The notes under the pieces are model-generated. The model had not been told where the DNA came from. It was given only the letters and a program-made list of their open reading frames with translations, and made no database searches. The position numbers were made by a program, and so were the translations under genes. From Liriodendron chinense (lineage: Eukaryota > Streptophyta > Magnoliopsida > Magnoliales > Magnoliaceae): a DNA stretch of 64,000 nucleotides. Shown piece by piece: positions 61,349 through 64,000 of this stretch (its first letter is position 1; each line of letters opens with the position of its first letter). The stretch is from the NCBI GenBank assembly GCA_003013855.2, contig ML058405.1:2663976-2727975 (forward strand), read 5' to 3'.

Positions 61349-61870
61349 TTACTGGAGGTGAGTCACACTATCTCCAAGACCTACAATCGAGAACCCTTTA
61401 AAGAGTCCTTTCACCTCTCCTTGCCGAAGCATCCTGTTGAAGGCCTCTGCTATCACCACAAACAAGAATGGTGAAAGCGGGTCTCCATGCTTGAGACCAC
61501 GAGAAGCTATGAAAAAGCCTTCGGGCGAACCATTAACTAGGATGGAGAACAAAGCAGAATGAACGCAAGCTATAATCCACCCTCTCCACTTACCACTGCA
61601 ACCCAATCTACCGAGCATGTAGTCTAGGAAGTCCCGGTCAACATGATCATAGGGCTTCTCAATATCCAACTTGCAAATTAGCCCACTTTTCTTCTCTCTA
61701 TATCTAGCATCAATGCATTCATGAACCACAAGAGCGCAATCCAAAATTTGTCTTCCCATCACAAACGCTCCCTGATTCTTTAAGGTAACCTCCTTGAATC
61801 TGGAAGCCAGAACCTCGGCTAGAATTTTGTACAGGACGCCAATCAGGCTGATCGGCCTAAAATCTTTCAA
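61349..61870 (-). pseudogene. Minus-strand LINE ORF2: reverse transcriptase
   Basis: 174-codon frame: MKDFRPISLIGVLYKILAEV, KNQGAFVMGRQILDCALVVH, LICKLDIEKPYDHVDRDFLD, SILVNGSPEGFFIASRGLKH, GDPLSPFLFVVIAEAFNRML, then VTHLQ-stop before ADNTLLFCEAD. The catalytic box would read ADN rather than ADD. Confidence 0.88.
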
Positions 61871-62750
61871 TTGCTCAGCCCCCTCTGCTTTAGGAATGAG
61901 GGCACCCTAATTCGGAAGAAAGGCAACCCCGCTCGACAAATCCAATAGGAAATTCATAACATCCTTGCTAACTAAATGCCAAAATCTCTAAAAGAATGTG
62001 ATAGGGAAACCATCTGGGCCTAGCACCTTATCCCCACACATGTGACCAAGAACAGATTTAACTTCATCCTCCAAGATTTGTCTTTCAAGAAAAGTTGCAT
62101 CCGCGGGGAAGAGAGGGGAGAGATGAAGATTATCTAGTCCCAGCCTACCCCATAGATCCCCGGATAACAACTTCCCATAATAGGAAACAATGGCTTCGCA
62201 GATCTAGTCCTTATTTGTGGTTCTTTGCCCATTCACAATTAGGGTAGAGATCTTGTTGCCGCGAGTTCAGGCACTAGCAATGTTGTGGAAGAAGCAAGTT
62301 CTCCCCTTCTTTCAACCATAACGCTCTAGGTCTTTCGCGCCATCTATCTCTTCTTCCCTCACCTTACTTTCTATTTGTGGGAAAGCTCCGCCCTTTTTAG
62401 TTTGTTGGCTTCAGTAAGACTTTGCTTTTCTTCTATCAAATCCCAATCATGAATTTCATTTGCAATGTTGTTGAACTCCTGCTCCCTACTGCCAAGAACC
62501 TTTTTTTCCAGATTTTGATCTTCTCTTTCAGTAACTTGAGTTTTCTATATAATTTGAAACCGATGTATCCTTCAACCAAGAAGGAAGACCACCACTCAGC
62601 AATAAGCTGACCAAAACCCTCAATTTCCAGCCACGCTAGCTCGAGGCTTAGGGCCCCAGTTATACCACTCAGCAATGAGCTGACCAAAACCCACTCAATT
62701 TCCAGCCACGCTGCTCAAGGCTTAGGGCCCCAGTTATCTTCAACAACCTC
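61871..62750 (-). pseudogene. Minus-strand LINE ORF2: RT N-terminus and linker
   Basis: 61988-62170: PADATFLERQILEDEVKSVL, GHMCGDKVLGPDGFPITFF. 62270-62350 holds the decayed W-x-KEGxxTCFFHNIASA linker. 62436-62687: LELAWLEIEGFGQLIAEWWS, GYIGFKLYRKLKLLKEKIKI. A 73-bp tandem duplication (62592-62664, 62665-62738; CCACTCAGCAAT-AGCTGACC) disrupts the frame. Confidence 0.82.
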
Positions 62751-63446
62751 TAGCACTATAAGCCTATGATCGGAGACAACTTTTGGCAACCCCTGCTGAT
62801 CATCCGAGGGAAAATACTCAATCCAGTCTACAGAAACTAGGAATATGTCCAACCGAGACAGCTAAGGGGTCTCATGGCCGTTAGACCATGTGAATTTATG
62901 CGCCCCCCCCCCAAAGGCAGATCCACCAGCTCATGGCGCCCAACCCAGTCAGAAAACGAAGCCATACATCTAGAAATCTTCCCACCCCTGAGCTTCTCGA
63001 ATGAGAATCAAACCACATTAAAATCTCCCCCAATACACCAGGGAGCCTTCCATCTCAACCTTACCTTGTCTAACTCCTCCCAAAACTGAGCGTGCAAGCT
63101 GTACACACAGGGACCATAGACTACAGTGAACAACAACTGAAAACTCGAGGAAATATCACACAGAAGAACCAATACAGAAAAATTCTCAAACCAGGAATCG
63201 ATCCGTTTCCATCTGTCAACTTTCCACACAACACAAATATCCCCTGCTACCCCACTAGAACTTAGTGTTGCCCCAGTCTTTAGAACTATAACCCCAAATA
63301 GAATCAAGCATACCTCGGTCAAAAGATTGAAGCCTTGTTTCCTAGACTGCAATAATGTATGCCTTCACCTTCTTGAAGGTTTTCTTGACCTACGCCTTCT
63401 TGATACTACTTCCCAAACCTCTCACATTCCAAGATAAGATGATCAT
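62751..63446 (-). pseudogene. Minus-strand LINE ORF2: endonuclease
   Basis: Starts at ATG 63446-63444: MIILSWNVRGLGSSIKKA, stop, then VKKTFKKVKAYIIAV. 63008-63352: LLFTVVYGPCVYSLHAQFWE, ELDKVRLRWKAPWCIGGDFN (GGDFN loop). Further upstream DWVGRHELVDLPLG (62925-62970), KFTWSNGHETP (62870-62905), VSDHRLIVLEVVEDN (62745-62790, SDH). Confidence 0.85.
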
Positions 63447-64000
63447 TGAATAATACCTTTTCCCGACCTTGCCTTTTTGCCACTCGAGGATTTGATTGCC
63501 ACGTCGTAGTTAATGGAGCACTCGAGACTCAGCAGCTCTCTCATGCCCTTCGGAGATTTTTTAGCCTTTTCCTGCTAATATTGAGAAGTCTTGTTCTGCA
63601 CGAACTGGAAGAAGGCGCGAACGTCTTCGTCACAAACACCATTAAACATTCCCATGAGAACCTCCACCCTTTCCAAGACATCTTTAGCCCATTGATACTA
63701 CTCCGGCGAGATGTGACTGTTCATCTTGACTGATAACTAAGCAGTAGGGATGAGCTCTGCATCACCTGGCCCTGGAAGTGCTTGCATTTTCTCAGCGCGG
63801 GGAGGAGCCACATCTAGAGCTTCTTCGAACAAGTCTCCATCTACAGAAGTCCCTGCCATTAACATCTCTTCTGATCCTGAAGCATCATCCACCCCAAAAA
63901 TTTCGGGTTCATCTCCTGAGAACTCCACAATAGCCCACTGGAAATCCGCCATAGAATCCTTTTGGCCCTCATCGTCACTCTGTGTGCCTGCAACGTCTAA
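63443..64000 (-). pseudogene. Minus-strand LINE ORF1, C-terminal part (runs off window)
   Basis: TGA at 63445-63443 overlaps the ORF2 ATG. The stretch before it (SGKGIIQ-stop) aligns with SGKVVPQ-stop of the LINE at 56739. 63737-63952 is open: MADFQWAIVEFSGDEPEIFG, VDDASGSEEMLMAGTSVDGD, acidic and low complexity. The rest lies beyond 64000. Confidence 0.65.

Larger units (their letters stand above)
53565..64000 (-). mobile_element. L1-type LINE, minus strand, split by another LINE and running off the window
   Basis: 3' end: CT/T-rich poly-A region 53565-53612, then zf-RVT 53785-54057. The element resumes at 60390 and runs through thumb, RT, linker, endonuclease and ORF1 end to the window edge. 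The plus-strand LINE 54058-60389 interrupts it inside LPNVC-L-MCMNNEES: VLPNVC is encoded at 60391-60415 and MCMNNEESIDH at 54057-54025. Frameshifts are scattered; sequence beyond 64000 is needed for the 5' end. Confidence 0.85.

Noticed and set aside
1..64000. A previously undescribed multi-gene system (defence, toxin or biosynthetic cluster)
   Set aside because: Every long recognisable reading frame belongs to SPP or to known transposon classes; nothing supports a co-organised set of novel genes.

Overview
The window is nuclear DNA of a flowering plant with long introns. It holds plant-type L1 and RTE LINEs, Ty1-copia and Ty3-gypsy remnants, hAT and Mutator-like DNA transposons and tRNA-derived SINEs, all AT-rich and littered with frameshifts. 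The large TE-filled introns would fit a woody magnoliid-like genome, but that is an inference; the species cannot be read from this sequence.

I can support only one host gene. It lies on the minus strand and spans at least 531-48590: a signal peptide peptidase (SPP), the ER-membrane GxGD aspartyl protease. Ten exons (exon 2 to the stop codon) are placed with GT-AG boundaries and consistent phases: 48590-48475, 48353-48202, 48097-48012, 40533-40406, 40060-40010, 20744-20658, 20538-20469, 8615-8479, 8373-8296 and 641-531. They encode about 338 residues with the YD, GLGD and PAL motifs and a C-terminal KKxx-type signal. The short first exon (about 13-14 codons expected) was not found, so everything above 48590 is probably intron 1 or upstream sequence.

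Four introns have grown to 7.65, 11.85, 19.27 and 7.48 kb, and nearly everything else in the window is transposons in them. Intron 642-8295: a hairpin-prone repeat lies just downstream of the gene, then a tRNA-derived SINE, a broken hAT transposase split by a GTAACGG-rich element, a Mutator-like element with long inverted repeats, and a LINE end with RNase H carrying a second SINE. Intron 8616-20468: Ty3-gypsy pol fragments surround a 5'-truncated plus-strand LINE (10185-17861) that was itself invaded by a hAT-like element with 8-bp TSD, a SINE with 11-bp TSD, and a 5.4-kb minus-strand LINE. Intron 20745-40009: an RTE fragment, then a minus-strand LINE (22568 to about 37072) broken by another LINE tail, a GTAACGG element, a 3.3-kb probable solo LTR and a complete but dead Ty1-copia element (30861-37021, TSD CCCTA); then two more LINE pieces. 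Intron 40534-48011: a MITE, an LTR/PBS remnant, a GACCGGTC tandem repeat, a LINE tail and degraded RTE copies.

Upstream of 48590: LINE tails, a second TSD-flanked hAT-like element, and at 53565-64000 a minus-strand L1 LINE interrupted inside a zinc-finger codon run by a near full-length plus-strand L1 LINE (54058-60389). Three LINEs share a 4-nt ATGA stop/start overlap between ORF1 and ORF2.

I found no CRISPR array, operon, rRNA or intact tRNA, and no convincing undescribed multi-gene system. The window's interest lies in the insertion chronology, the repeat families that look unclassified, and how the SPP transcript copes with these introns.
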